Assembly: GCA_016932015.1 (NCBI GenBank)
Contig: JAFGDQ010000070.1
Coordinates: 1-64,000 of the forward strand
DNA: 64,000 nt
From: Spirochaetota bacterium
GTDB taxonomy: Bacteria > Spirochaetota > UBA4802 > JAFGDQ01
Direction of reading: 5' to 3'
Shown here: in pieces, positions 27,084 to 35,380 of the stretch
Layout of the letters: each line of letters opens with the position of its first letter
Position numbering within the stretch: position 1 is the stretch's first letter
The notes under the pieces: generated by a model
Told to the model about the DNA's origin: nothing
What the model saw: the letters and a program-made list of their open reading frames with translations, nothing else
Databases searched by the model: none
Translations under genes and position numbers: made by a program

Positions 27084-29240
27084 TTAATTACGGGAAATCA
27101 TAACAAGAACGGACTGCGGCCCTATAAAATATCCTCTGCCGTTCAATAAAATTTCCTTCCCCTTCTCAGGAATATCCTCCGGAGATGATTTAGAAGTGTC
27201 TATTGCCGCATACCATTTGCCGCCTGAAGGAGCATCCGGAACTTCAATATTAAATCCCGTTTTTGACGCATTAAAAGACATATAAATATCATTGTCGCGA
27301 AATCCGTTTCCATTCCCGGCAAATTCACCGTTTAATACACAGGCAATCATATGACTATTAATATTCCAGTCAGGTTTATTTATTTTCACACCATGCCAGG
27401 ATATATCCGGCGATGAAAATCCCTTCTCCGTTTTTCCGGAAAAAAAAGAATTCCTCCTTAGAACCGGATGTTCTTTTCTGAACCTGATCATCTCCCTGCA
27501 AAACCTGAAAAGATCCCGGTTTTTTTCAAGATAACTCCAGTCAATCCATGATATTTCATTATCCTGGCAATAAGCATTATTATTTCCATTCTGTGTTCGC
27601 CTGAATTCATCTCCGGCATACAGCATGGGCACACCCTGTGAAAGGAAAAGAGTAGCAATAAAATTCCTGATCTGTCTGTTTCTTATTGATTCTATTGCGG
27701 GATCGGAAGTACTTCCTTCAAATCCGTAATTGAAGCTGTAATTATTATTTTCCCCGTCTATATTATTTTCACCATTCTCTTCATTACGTTTTTCATTGTA
27801 ACTTACCATGTCATTCAAAGTAAAACCATCATGGCATGTGATAAAATTAATACTATGCAAAGGACTTTTCTGACTATGCTGATAAAGATCAGCACTGCCT
27901 GTCAGTCTGGTTGAAAAATATCCCACAGTATTTTCATCCCCTCTCCAGAATTTTCTAACATCATCTCTGTACTTGCCGTTCCACTCAGCCCAGCGCCCGG
28001 GGAAATCACCGACCTGATAAGCACCAGCCGCATCCCATGCTTCTGCGATTATTTTTATATCACGTAAAATCGGATCTTCCTCAATGCGTTCGATTAAAGG
28101 CGGATTACTTAAAATATTGCCGTCAATATCCCTGCCAAGGACTGAAGCCAGATCAAAACGGAAGCCGTCCACGTTCATTTCAATTACCCAGTACTTCAGA
28201 CAGTCAAGAATAAACTCCCTTACAATCGGGTGATTGCAATTAAAAGTATTCCCGCATCCAGAAAAATTTTTATAATACCTTTTATCCTGTTTAAGAATAT
28301 AATATATTGCGTTATCTATTCCCCTGAAACACAATGTAGGCCCCATATGATCCAACTCAGCAGTATGATTAAATACAACATCAAGTATCACTTCAATTCC
28401 TGCTTTGTGAAATTCCTCTATCATTTCCCTGCATTCCGAATACTGTTCTCCGAGTTTGCCAGATGATGAATACCTGCTCTTGGGAGCAAAAAACGAAAAA
28501 GTGCTGTATCCCCAGTAATTTTTCAATCTTTCGCCGGTAAGCGGATTGATCTTTGTATTTTCCTCTTCGTCAAATTCATGAATAGGCATCAGTTCAACTG
28601 CCGAAACACCCAACTCTTTCAAATACGGGATCTTTTCAGTTAATCCCTTAAACGTACCGCGATGCTGTACGCCGGATGTTTCATGATAAGTAAATCCTTT
28701 TACATGAAGCTCATATACAATTGTCCCGCTTAAAGAAGTCATTAAAGACTTGCCTGTACATTTATAATCGTTCTCAATTACAATACATTTTGGAGCTCCC
28801 GGAGCGCTGTCCTTTTGGGAGAACGAGAGATCCTGCAATTCAGATTCAGGATCAAACCCTCTTGCATCTGAAAGGTCCCATTTAAAATTCCCGCTCACGG
28901 CCTTTGCGTAAGGATCAAGAAGAAGTTTATTTTTATTGAACCTCAGCCCCTTAGAAGGTTCATACGGGCCATCCATCCGGTATCCGTATAGCTGGCCTTT
29001 CTTAAGCCCGCGTACCCACGCATGCCATATGTCACCGGTTTTATTGATTTCCGGATCAAATATTATCTCCGTGAACCTGCTGTCCGGATCTGCAGTTTCA
29101 AAAAGAACAAGTATTACAGCCTCTGCAGTTCTGCTGAGTATGGAAAAGTTGACTCCGTCTCTGCTGAGTACAGCTCCAAGTGGAAAAGGGCATCCGCGCA
29201 GAATTACAGGATTTTCATAGAATATATCTGGATTATGCAT
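27084..29240 (-). CDS. glgX: glycogen debranching enzyme GlgX-type (isoamylase)
   Basis: GH13 alpha-1,6-glucosidase that removes branches during glycogen breakdown. N-terminal CBM48 (~10-125: 'PLGAVLSRDGVNFSILSR'), TIM barrel (~165-590), C-terminal beta domain. Catalytic regions: 'ILDVVFNHTAE' (~290), nucleophile Asp in 'VDGFRFDLASVLG' (~365), acid Glu in 'IIAEAWDAAG' (~400), transition-state Asp in 'FITCHDGFTLND' (~475). 718 residues, normal. Monocistronic. It implies a glycogen store; no glgA, B, C or P is in the window. Confidence 0.93.
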   Translation of the reverse strand: MHNPDIFYENPVILRGCPFPLGAVLSRDGVNFSILSRTAEAVILVLFETADPDSRFTEIIFDPEINKTGDIWHAWVRGLKKGQLYGYRMDGPYEPSKGLRFNKNKLLLDPYAKAVSGNFKWDLSDARGFDPESELQDLSFSQKDSAPGAPKCIVIENDYKCTGKSLMTSLSGTIVYELHVKGFTYHETSGVQHRGTFKGLTEKIPYLKELGVSAVELMPIHEFDEEENTKINPLTGERLKNYWGYSTFSFFAPKSRYSSSGKLGEQYSECREMIEEFHKAGIEVILDVVFNHTAELDHMGPTLCFRGIDNAIYYILKQDKRYYKNFSGCGNTFNCNHPIVREFILDCLKYWVIEMNVDGFRFDLASVLGRDIDGNILSNPPLIERIEEDPILRDIKIIAEAWDAAGAYQVGDFPGRWAEWNGKYRDDVRKFWRGDENTVGYFSTRLTGSADLYQHSQKSPLHSINFITCHDGFTLNDMVSYNEKRNEENGENNIDGENNNYSFNYGFEGSTSDPAIESIRNRQIRNFIATLFLSQGVPMLYAGDEFRRTQNGNNNAYCQDNEISWIDWSYLEKNRDLFRFCREMIRFRKEHPVLRRNSFFSGKTEKGFSSPDISWHGVKINKPDWNINSHMIACVLNGEFAGNGNGFRDNDIYMSFNASKTGFNIEVPDAPSGGKWYAAIDTSKSSPEDIPEKGKEILLNGRGYFIGPQSVLVMISRN

Positions 29241-29576
29241 GATTTATTAAAAATAAAGTATTAGTTCTTATGAAAGAAGATCTACATTCCGGATTTTCAT
29301 TATAAAAAAAATTCCGGTACATTATTCATATCATAGTTTAATATAATTAAATAATCAAATAATTAAATTTTTATTTCCCGAAAACTATACAGGCTAAAGC
29401 AGGAAGTAACTTTATATTGCAGGTTCTTTTTCTAAATATTCAGAGAGCATGATACATACAGAATTTAAGACTGGCAGAGCTGTATTGTTAAATTCAGTCA
29501 GACAGAAAATGCCGCTGAGATTGCCGGGATCAGTCTGTTAAAATATTAAAGTAAAGAAATGCGGATATTTGTAATA
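29241..29576. other. 336-bp gap between glgX and the DUF1573 gene
   Basis: AT-rich. Holds the glgX promoter and the 3' flank of the DUF1573 gene. No ORF, repeat or hairpin I would defend. Confidence 0.4.
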
Positions 29577-29960
29577 TTAATCCGGAATTACATTAGCTTC
29601 AAGACTCAGTCTTAACCTGCTGTTTTCTTCATCGTTACTGTAAACATACACACCCTTTCTGAGTTTCCCTTTTCTTTTTTCAGTATTTATAGAAATTTTT
29701 ATATGCCCCTCGCCTCCGGCGGGAACCCGCTTTGCGGAAAGCAAAGCAGCTGTACAGCCTCAGCCCGGTTTAACTTTTTTAATAACAAGGGTAGAATCAC
29801 CGGTATTTTTAAAAGTAAAAATATGAATTAATTCAGTGTTCTGTTCCACGTCTCCGAAATTATGGCTGCTTTCATCAAACTGGATTTTCGGTTTTCCGTT
29901 GCATGAACAAATTATCATAAATATCAATAAAAATATACAAATTGCTGGCTTTGATTTCAT
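29577..29960 (-). CDS. DUF1573 lipoprotein, probable selenoprotein (in-frame TGA)
   Basis: Read straight, the frame ends at TGA 29760-29762 after 66 residues. If TGA is read through it continues without interruption for 60 more codons to TAA 29577, giving 127 residues. The first part has a lipobox (LLIFMIICSC) and the DUF1573 start 'FDESSHNFGDVEQNTELIHI'. Next come 'VIKKVKPG', TGA and 'GCTAALL', where DUF1573 proteins have S-C-G-C-T. The rest is typical: 'RVPAGGEGHIKISINT', 'KGKLRKGVYVYSND' and 'LRLSLEANV'. So TGA replaces the first Cys of the CGC pair, giving U-G-C-T. Role unknown; the motif suggests redox or metal chemistry on the outside of the cell. The alternative is a nonsense mutation in a Cys codon. 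No other damage is visible. Confidence 0.75.
29727..29749 (-). promoter_or_regulatory. SECIS-like hairpin after the in-frame TGA
   Basis: A 9-bp stem including one G-U pair, with a 5-base loop (UUUCC), occupies nucleotides 11-33 after the TGA; the core GCTTTGC/GCAAAGC is perfect. Bacterial SECIS elements lie inside the coding region with the apical loop roughly 16-37 nt after UGA. The loop lacks the GU seen in E. coli fdhF, so the match is in position and stem rather than loop sequence. Confidence 0.5.
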
Positions 29961-30290
29961 CCGGAATCTCCAAATAACTTATTGACTATTAAAAAAGCAC
30001 TTTTCATTAATCAGTAATACAATTAACGCTTTTATATTTTTTCTTTCTATATCCTGTCAATAAATGTTAATTAAATCATAAAAATATTTTTAGAAATGAT
30101 ATTTTCAGAATAATTACAAATTCCGCAAAGCAAATATCAATCAAAAATTAATAATAACACAATTTTGTTTTATTTTTAAAAAATTTGCTTTTATTTTTTT
30201 GCTTATCAATATAAGATTAAATTAGCTTAAAATTATTTTAGTCTGAACAACTGAGAAATTTCAAAATAACTATAATGCCGGCATAAAATT
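29961..30290. other. 330-bp divergent AT-rich region
   Basis: Between the DUF1573 gene (minus) and the receiver gene (plus). Must hold both promoters. Long A/T tracts, no ORF, no obvious operator. Confidence 0.4.
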
Positions 30291-30662
30291 ATGAACTCAA
30301 AAGCTGAAAAATACATTCTGGTAGTAGATGATAAAAAAGAAAATATCGACCTATTATGCGCGATTTTAAAGAAATACGGTTATAACTACCTTACAGCCTT
30401 TAGCGGAGAAGAAAGTATTGATATTATAGACAGCAATAAAAATATCGGGCTTATACTAATGGATGTAAAAATGAAAGGAATTGACGGGACAGAGGCAATG
30501 CATAGAATTAAAGAAAAAATTGATGTCCCCGTTATTGCAGTAACCGGATTCGCACTTGAAAGCGATAAAAAGGAATTCATGAGCCAGGGATTTGATGATT
30601 ATATTTCAAAACCTATAGATATACAGTCACTAAACTCCAAAATAAGCGATCTTCTTCAATGA
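30291..30662 (+). CDS. single-domain receiver protein (CheY-like)
   Basis: 123 residues, one receiver domain. Phosphorylation pocket: 'YILVVDDKKEN' (acidic pair), Asp in 'LILMDVKMKG', Thr/Ala region 'VIAVTGFAL', Lys in 'YISKPIDI'. No output domain, so it works by protein contact in chemotaxis or a phosphorelay. No strong SD before the ATG. No kinase gene adjacent; the nearest are 4 kb left (hybrid kinase) and 29 kb right. Confidence 0.9.
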   Translation: MNSKAEKYILVVDDKKENIDLLCAILKKYGYNYLTAFSGEESIDIIDSNKNIGLILMDVKMKGIDGTEAMHRIKEKIDVPVIAVTGFALESDKKEFMSQGFDDYISKPIDIQSLNSKISDLLQ

Positions 30663-30880
30663 CTGGTCTGACTGTTGCAGAATCATTTAAACAAAAGATC
30701 TGTGAAATAAAAATTTCTCTCAAATAACCTATTCAACCTGAATAGAAAGTTCTGTAATGCTGCGTTATATAATCTTAATTTTCCATAAAGCTAAATAGTA
30801 ATTGCAATTTTTACATTATCAGTATTTTTCAAAATACCAGTTAACTTACGGAATTTTCTTTATTCGGAAGGAGCAGCTGT

Positions 30881-31837
30881 ATGATAATTAAAAATATTCT
30901 TTCAAGAAAATCCTTTCTTACAAAAGCTGCCGGAACCATTCTCGGATTGTTATTTATCCCGGGACTAAACAGAATAAAAACAAAAAAAATTATTTCAACG
31001 GTTCCTGCCAAACCCGGGAGCAATGATAAAATTGCGGTTGTAAAATCATCTTCAATAACGCCTGAGTCAATTAATAAAATGGTTACCAGAGCATTTAATG
31101 AGTTCGGTGGAATTGACCACTTTATACGCAAAGGAATGAATGTTGTCATTAAACCGAATATTGCATGGAACTCAGCTCCGGAAAGAGCTCATAATACAAA
31201 CCCATATCTTGTGGAAATCGTTGCAGAAATGTGTAAAAAAGCAGGTGCCGGAGTCACAATATTTGACAGGACATGCAACAGTGCCAGGCTCAGCTATATT
31301 AACAGCGGGATCAGGCAGGCAGCTGAAAATGCTGGTGTAGATATTGAATTTATTGACGACAGAAAATTCAAAGAGATAAATGTTCCTCATGGACTTAATT
31401 TAAAAAAACTGTCAGTATACAAACCGCTACTTGATGCGGATTTTGTAATAAACATGCCAATTGCCAAGCACCATTCCTCTTCAGAATTAACAATTTCAAT
31501 GAAAAATCTTATGGGCGTAATCGGCGGCAGCAGAGGCTCACTTCACTGGAACCTTCACGAAAATATAGTTGATTTCACAAAAACCATTAAGGTCGATCTG
31601 ATCATTTGCGACTGCCTGAGAATACTTACAGCTCACGGCCCTAACGGAGGATCGCTTAAAGATGTAAAGGAAACAAAAACAATAATAATGGGCACGAATC
31701 CTGTAAGTATTGACGCTTATGCGACAACGCTGTTTGGGAAATCCCCGTCAAAGATCGATTATATCAGACTTGCGGCAAAGGAAGGAATGGGTGAAATAAA
31801 TCCTGAAAAAATGAACCTGAAAAGGATAACAGTATGA
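30881..31837 (+). CDS. DUF362 protein with Tat-like signal
   Basis: 318 residues. The N-terminus has SRKSFLTKAAGTILGLLFIP, a signal close to the twin-arginine type but with Arg-Lys. The rest is DUF362: 'VVIKPNIAW' (~88), 'ADFVINMPIAKHHSSSELTIS', 'KNLMGVIGG', and 'GTNPVSIDAYATTLFG' near the end. DUF362 proteins are often fused to or paired with ferredoxins; their chemistry is not settled. It overlaps the next gene by 4 bases (ATGA), so the two are translated together and probably act as one extracytoplasmic redox module. Confidence 0.82.
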   Translation: MIIKNILSRKSFLTKAAGTILGLLFIPGLNRIKTKKIISTVPAKPGSNDKIAVVKSSSITPESINKMVTRAFNEFGGIDHFIRKGMNVVIKPNIAWNSAPERAHNTNPYLVEIVAEMCKKAGAGVTIFDRTCNSARLSYINSGIRQAAENAGVDIEFIDDRKFKEINVPHGLNLKKLSVYKPLLDADFVINMPIAKHHSSSELTISMKNLMGVIGGSRGSLHWNLHENIVDFTKTIKVDLIICDCLRILTAHGPNGGSLKDVKETKTIIMGTNPVSIDAYATTLFGKSPSKIDYIRLAAKEGMGEINPEKMNLKRITV

Positions 31838-33426
31838 AAAGCGGCAGGTGGTCAAAGATAAGGGCAATATGCCAGCTTCTGATCTGGGTCGTATTTATCT
31901 TAATAATAATAGCCAGCAGGGACACGACTGACAATACCTTCTTCTCATATATTCCCCGAATATCACCCTTGCTCGGATTGTCCGTATCTTTAACAGCTAA
32001 AGCAGTAGAATTTATATTCTGGCCTGCCTTAATCTTTCTGGGACTCGGTTTAATTTTCGGAAGATATTTCTGCGGCTGGATATGCCCGATGGGCTCAACA
32101 ATTGATGCAGCTGACAAGCCGTTAGAGAAGATAGGAAAGAAGGCATCGCATTCATCCGGAGTAAATAAATACAGGAACTATAAATACGCGTTGCTACTGA
32201 TACTGATTATTCTCTCATTATTCGGGGTTCAGATAGCAGGGATTTTTGATCCTTTATCATTATCAATAAGAGCATACGGAACTGTTATATTCGCTTATAT
32301 CGATTCCCTGCTGAAACTTATTTTTAACGGTTTATATTACGTCCCGGGATTAAATATAATATCAGAATTCATCTATTCATTTCTTCAGAATAATTTCCTC
32401 GAAGTTAATGATATTCAGTTTTATAACCACATACCTGTTTTTTTATTTTTTATTTTTATTCTATTTTTATCCGTAAAAGGAAGAAGATTCTGGTGTAAAT
32501 CTCTATGCCCGCTTGGTGCTCTTTACGCTTTAACAGCAAAAATTTCATTGCTAAAAAGGCATGTCGATACTGACAAATGCACAAGCTGCCTCGCCTGCGT
32601 AAACGCCTGCAGGACTAATGCTATTTACAGTAAAGGCACGGAAACTCATGAAGGAGAATGCATAAAATGTTTCGAATGCCTTGAAGCCTGTAAATTTGAT
32701 GCTATCAAATTTAATTTTTATGCTCCTTTTACAAAGAAAAAAAAATCATCGGACAAAGATGCAGAAAAAAATTCACCTGAAAACAATATTACCTTCACAA
32801 GAAAAAATCTTCTCTGGTCCGCTGCTGTTTCAGTTCTCGCAGTTCCGGTTTTTAAAAGAAAACCGGTTTTTGCGAAAAACCATTCAAGGCTTATACGGCC
32901 GCCGGGAGCTCTTGACGAGCAGGACTTCATAAACAAATGCATCAGATGTGGGCAGTGTATGAAAGTATGCCCTACAAACGGGCTTCATCCTCAGCTTTTT
33001 GAATACGGCGCAGACGGTATATTTACTCCAAGACTTATACCGCGAATCGGGTGGTGCGAAAAAAACTGTAACCAGTGCAGTTCCGTATGTCCCAGCGGTG
33101 CGCTGGAAAAAGTGCCAATCAGTAAAAAAGAAACGACAGTCATAGGTACTGCATATATTTTAAAAGACTTCTGCATACCATGGTCGGATTTTACTGACTG
33201 TCTTGTTTGTGAAGAGATGTGCCCCACAGAAAAAAAAGCTATTATCTTTAAGGAACAAAAACTTGAAAATAAAAAAGGGGAAACAGTTACAGTCAAACTT
33301 CCTTATGTACTTGAAGATATCTGCATCGGCTGCGGGATTTGTGAAAACAAATGCCCGGTAAAAGGCGAGGCTGCAATTCAGGTACACAGGCCGAGAAATG
33401 TATCCGCCGGTCCATACGGGGCTTAG
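31834..33426 (+). CDS. NapH-NapG-like fused membrane polyferredoxin
   Basis: 530 residues. Part 1 (~1-300) is NapH-like: membrane helices near ~12, 45, 120 and 200, the two loop motifs 'FCGWICPMG' and 'WCKSLCPLGAL', and two ferredoxin motifs (CTSCLACVNAC, CIKCFECLEAC). Part 2 (~320-530) is NapG/MauM-like: it starts with a Tat-like signal 'FTRKNLLWSAAVS', then four Cys clusters (CIRCGQCMKVCP, CEKNCNQCSSVCP, CLVCEEMCP, CIGCGICENKCP). It should pass electrons from quinol or a cytosolic donor across the membrane. Coupled to DUF362 upstream. Most genomes keep NapG and NapH as separate proteins. Confidence 0.87.
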   Translation: MKSGRWSKIRAICQLLIWVVFILIIIASRDTTDNTFFSYIPRISPLLGLSVSLTAKAVEFIFWPALIFLGLGLIFGRYFCGWICPMGSTIDAADKPLEKIGKKASHSSGVNKYRNYKYALLLILIILSLFGVQIAGIFDPLSLSIRAYGTVIFAYIDSLLKLIFNGLYYVPGLNIISEFIYSFLQNNFLEVNDIQFYNHIPVFLFFIFILFLSVKGRRFWCKSLCPLGALYALTAKISLLKRHVDTDKCTSCLACVNACRTNAIYSKGTETHEGECIKCFECLEACKFDAIKFNFYAPFTKKKKSSDKDAEKNSPENNITFTRKNLLWSAAVSVLAVPVFKRKPVFAKNHSRLIRPPGALDEQDFINKCIRCGQCMKVCPTNGLHPQLFEYGADGIFTPRLIPRIGWCEKNCNQCSSVCPSGALEKVPISKKETTVIGTAYILKDFCIPWSDFTDCLVCEEMCPTEKKAIIFKEQKLENKKGETVTVKLPYVLEDICIGCGICENKCPVKGEAAIQVHRPRNVSAGPYGA

Positions 33427-33469
33427 CACTTACGGAGGTTTATGACGGATAAATATTCATGAAACAGTT

Positions 33470-33817
33470 TTAATCCAGCCCGATAGCCTTTGTCAGCTTT
33501 TCAGGGGGTCTGCGGTCCGGCACATACTCCTTCTCAATTTTCCCGGAGTTCCACTCTTCTGAAACGTATAAACCGCAAAAACAGCTGCCGTATTCCTTAA
33601 CATCCTGCTCTCTATATACACACGGGCAGATAATATCCTTGTCAAACTCCCTGTCATTACTCGCGAGTCGGCACGGACATGCCATATAACCGTAACGCTC
33701 TTTATTTACAATCAGACTTTCGAGCAGCTGAAATGTCATTTCCCTGTCATTGTTAAAATAAAAACCTTTCGGTTCCTGAAGATTCTTCAATGTTTCAAAT
33801 AATTCAGAAGCTTTCAT
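33470..33817 (-). CDS. ferredoxin-thioredoxin reductase catalytic subunit (FTR beta)
   Basis: 115 residues carrying the full FTR ligand set: CPC at 47-49, CPC at 64-66 and CFC at 79-81. Four Cys bind a [4Fe-4S] cluster and two form the active disulfide that passes electrons one at a time from ferredoxin to a thioredoxin-like partner. It overlaps the upstream glutaredoxin-like gene by 4 bases, so that protein is the probable partner. The variable FTR alpha subunit of plants is absent, as usual outside phototrophs. Confidence 0.9.
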   Translation of the reverse strand: MKASELFETLKNLQEPKGFYFNNDREMTFQLLESLIVNKERYGYMACPCRLASNDREFDKDIICPCVYREQDVKEYGSCFCGLYVSEEWNSGKIEKEYVPDRRPPEKLTKAIGLD

Positions 33818-34065
33818 ATTCCAAGCATCTCCTTTATTTCTTTTACTCTGTAACCAATAACTACTTTTTCTCCAAAAACTAACGTTGGAAATGAAACAGC
33901 AGGATTAAATTTTCTGATTTCATCAACCATGTCTGAACGTTCCTGATCAGCCAGCTTATCGACATACACATAATCATAATCAATACCGGATTCATCCAGA
34001 AATTTTCTTGTATTCCTGCAATGAATACACGTGCTTAAAGCATATAGTTTCAGCTTGTCGCCCAT
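33814..34065 (-). CDS. glutaredoxin-like protein
   Basis: 83 residues from ATG 34065, where AGGAG lies 6 bases upstream; the longer frame adds a spurious hydrophobic leader. The thioredoxin fold is shown by the active site 'ALSTCIHCRNTRKFL' (Cys13, Cys16), the cis-Pro loop 'AVSFPTLVFGEK' and the terminal 'VIGYRVKEIKEML'. Translationally coupled to FTR beta (ATGA overlap): ferredoxin to FTR to this protein to targets is the natural reading. It may be a thioredoxin rather than glutathione partner. Confidence 0.88.
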   Translation of the reverse strand: MGDKLKLYALSTCIHCRNTRKFLDESGIDYDYVYVDKLADQERSDMVDEIRKFNPAVSFPTLVFGEKVVIGYRVKEIKEMLGI

Positions 34066-34165
34066 ATTTCTCTCCTGTTTATTTTCTGTGTTATAAAATA
34101 ATATAATTAATAATAAAAGCAAGAATATTTGATCTATTTAAAACACAGCTTTCAAAACTTTTTAA

Positions 34166-35230
34166 TCATGAATCGAAGAGTTCCTGAGAATTCTCATTCT
34201 CATCAAAATTTCCAACAGACAATCCTATTAGCCGGATTCTTCTCACCCCTGCTTCTGTTTTTTCAATAAGGAGTTTTTCGCATATCAAATAAATTTCATT
34301 CAGATTATTCGTGGAATTGCTGACTGACATACTTCTGGTTATCTGAGTAAAGTCTGAATATTTGACTTTTAAAGTAACGGTTTTGCCTGCCAGATTTTCC
34401 ATTTTCAGTTTGCCGCTGACTCTTTCCGCCTGTTTAAAAAGAGCGGATTTGATAATTTCCATATCCGAATAATCCGTTTCAAATGTGATTTCAGCTCCTG
34501 CTGATTTCGCTTTTCTGTGCGATACAACAGGTCTGTCATCAATGCCCCGTGAAAAATAAAAAAGCACTTCTCCCAGTTTACCGAAAAGATCTGTTATTTC
34601 GTTTTTATCATAAATATATAAATCACTGCACTTTGAGATGCCCATTGAAAGAAGCTTTCTTTCTGTTACTTTCCCGACTCCCCATATTTTTCTGATATCA
34701 AGATTTTTCACAAAGTCCTGTACCTGATGCGGTTTAACCACGAACAATCCGTCCGGTTTTTTCCAGTCAGAAGCAATCTTTGCAATAAGTTTGTTAGGCG
34801 CAACTCCGGCTGATGCGGTAAGGCTAAGCTCGTTCCTGATCTTTTCCTTCAAACGGACAGCGATTTCCGTAGCTGTTGATATATTCTTTTTATTTTTCGT
34901 AACATCAAGATAGGCCTCATCCAAAGCTAACGGCTCGATTAAATCCGTATACTCGGAATAAAAACTATATAGTTTACCGGACACATCTTTATATTTTATA
35001 AAGTCCGGTCTTATGACAGTCAGATTCCGGCAAAGCGCGACTGCTCTTTTTGTCGGCATTGCGGAATGAATTCCGAATTTTCTTGCTTCATACGATGCAG
35101 CTGAAACAACGCCTCTCTTTTCAGGACTTCCACCCACAACTACAGGCCTGCCGCGCAGAGCAGGATTGTCCCTCTGTTCAATAGATGCGTAAAACGCATC
35201 CATATCAATATGTATGATTTTTCTTGTCAT
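34166..35230 (-). CDS. dinB: DNA polymerase IV (Y family)
   Basis: Error-prone translesion polymerase. 354 residues. Catalytic metal sites: 'HIDMDAFYASIEQ' (Asp8 and Asp10 region) and LALDEAYLDVT (~100-110; usual SxDEA with Leu for Ser). Helix-hairpin-helix 'IRKIWGVGKVTERKLLSMG' (~178-196) and a little-finger domain (~240-345). No clear SOS box upstream in the 150-bp divergent gap with the rlmD-like gene, though I cannot exclude one. The C-terminus lacks an obvious clamp-binding QL.LF motif; the final 'SQELFDS' may serve. Confidence 0.92.
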   Translation of the reverse strand: MTRKIIHIDMDAFYASIEQRDNPALRGRPVVVGGSPEKRGVVSAASYEARKFGIHSAMPTKRAVALCRNLTVIRPDFIKYKDVSGKLYSFYSEYTDLIEPLALDEAYLDVTKNKKNISTATEIAVRLKEKIRNELSLTASAGVAPNKLIAKIASDWKKPDGLFVVKPHQVQDFVKNLDIRKIWGVGKVTERKLLSMGISKCSDLYIYDKNEITDLFGKLGEVLFYFSRGIDDRPVVSHRKAKSAGAEITFETDYSDMEIIKSALFKQAERVSGKLKMENLAGKTVTLKVKYSDFTQITRSMSVSNSTNNLNEIYLICEKLLIEKTEAGVRRIRLIGLSVGNFDENENSQELFDS

Positions 35231-35380
35231 TCCCGAAATTATAAAGTATTGATTTACAAATCATTATGACCGGCAAACAAATAAATCAAAACACTTTTAA
35301 CGTTAATTATTTATATTTGCAAACGATTTTATAAAAGATTTTGTTATTGATAATATTCGCAGACATTATTCTTTATAACT

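Noticed and set aside
29760-29960. DUF1573 gene as a simple 66-residue truncated protein
   Set aside because: The frame after TGA continues the same family to its natural end, and TGA sits on the redox Cys, so readthrough is the better model, though a nonsense mutation is not excluded.
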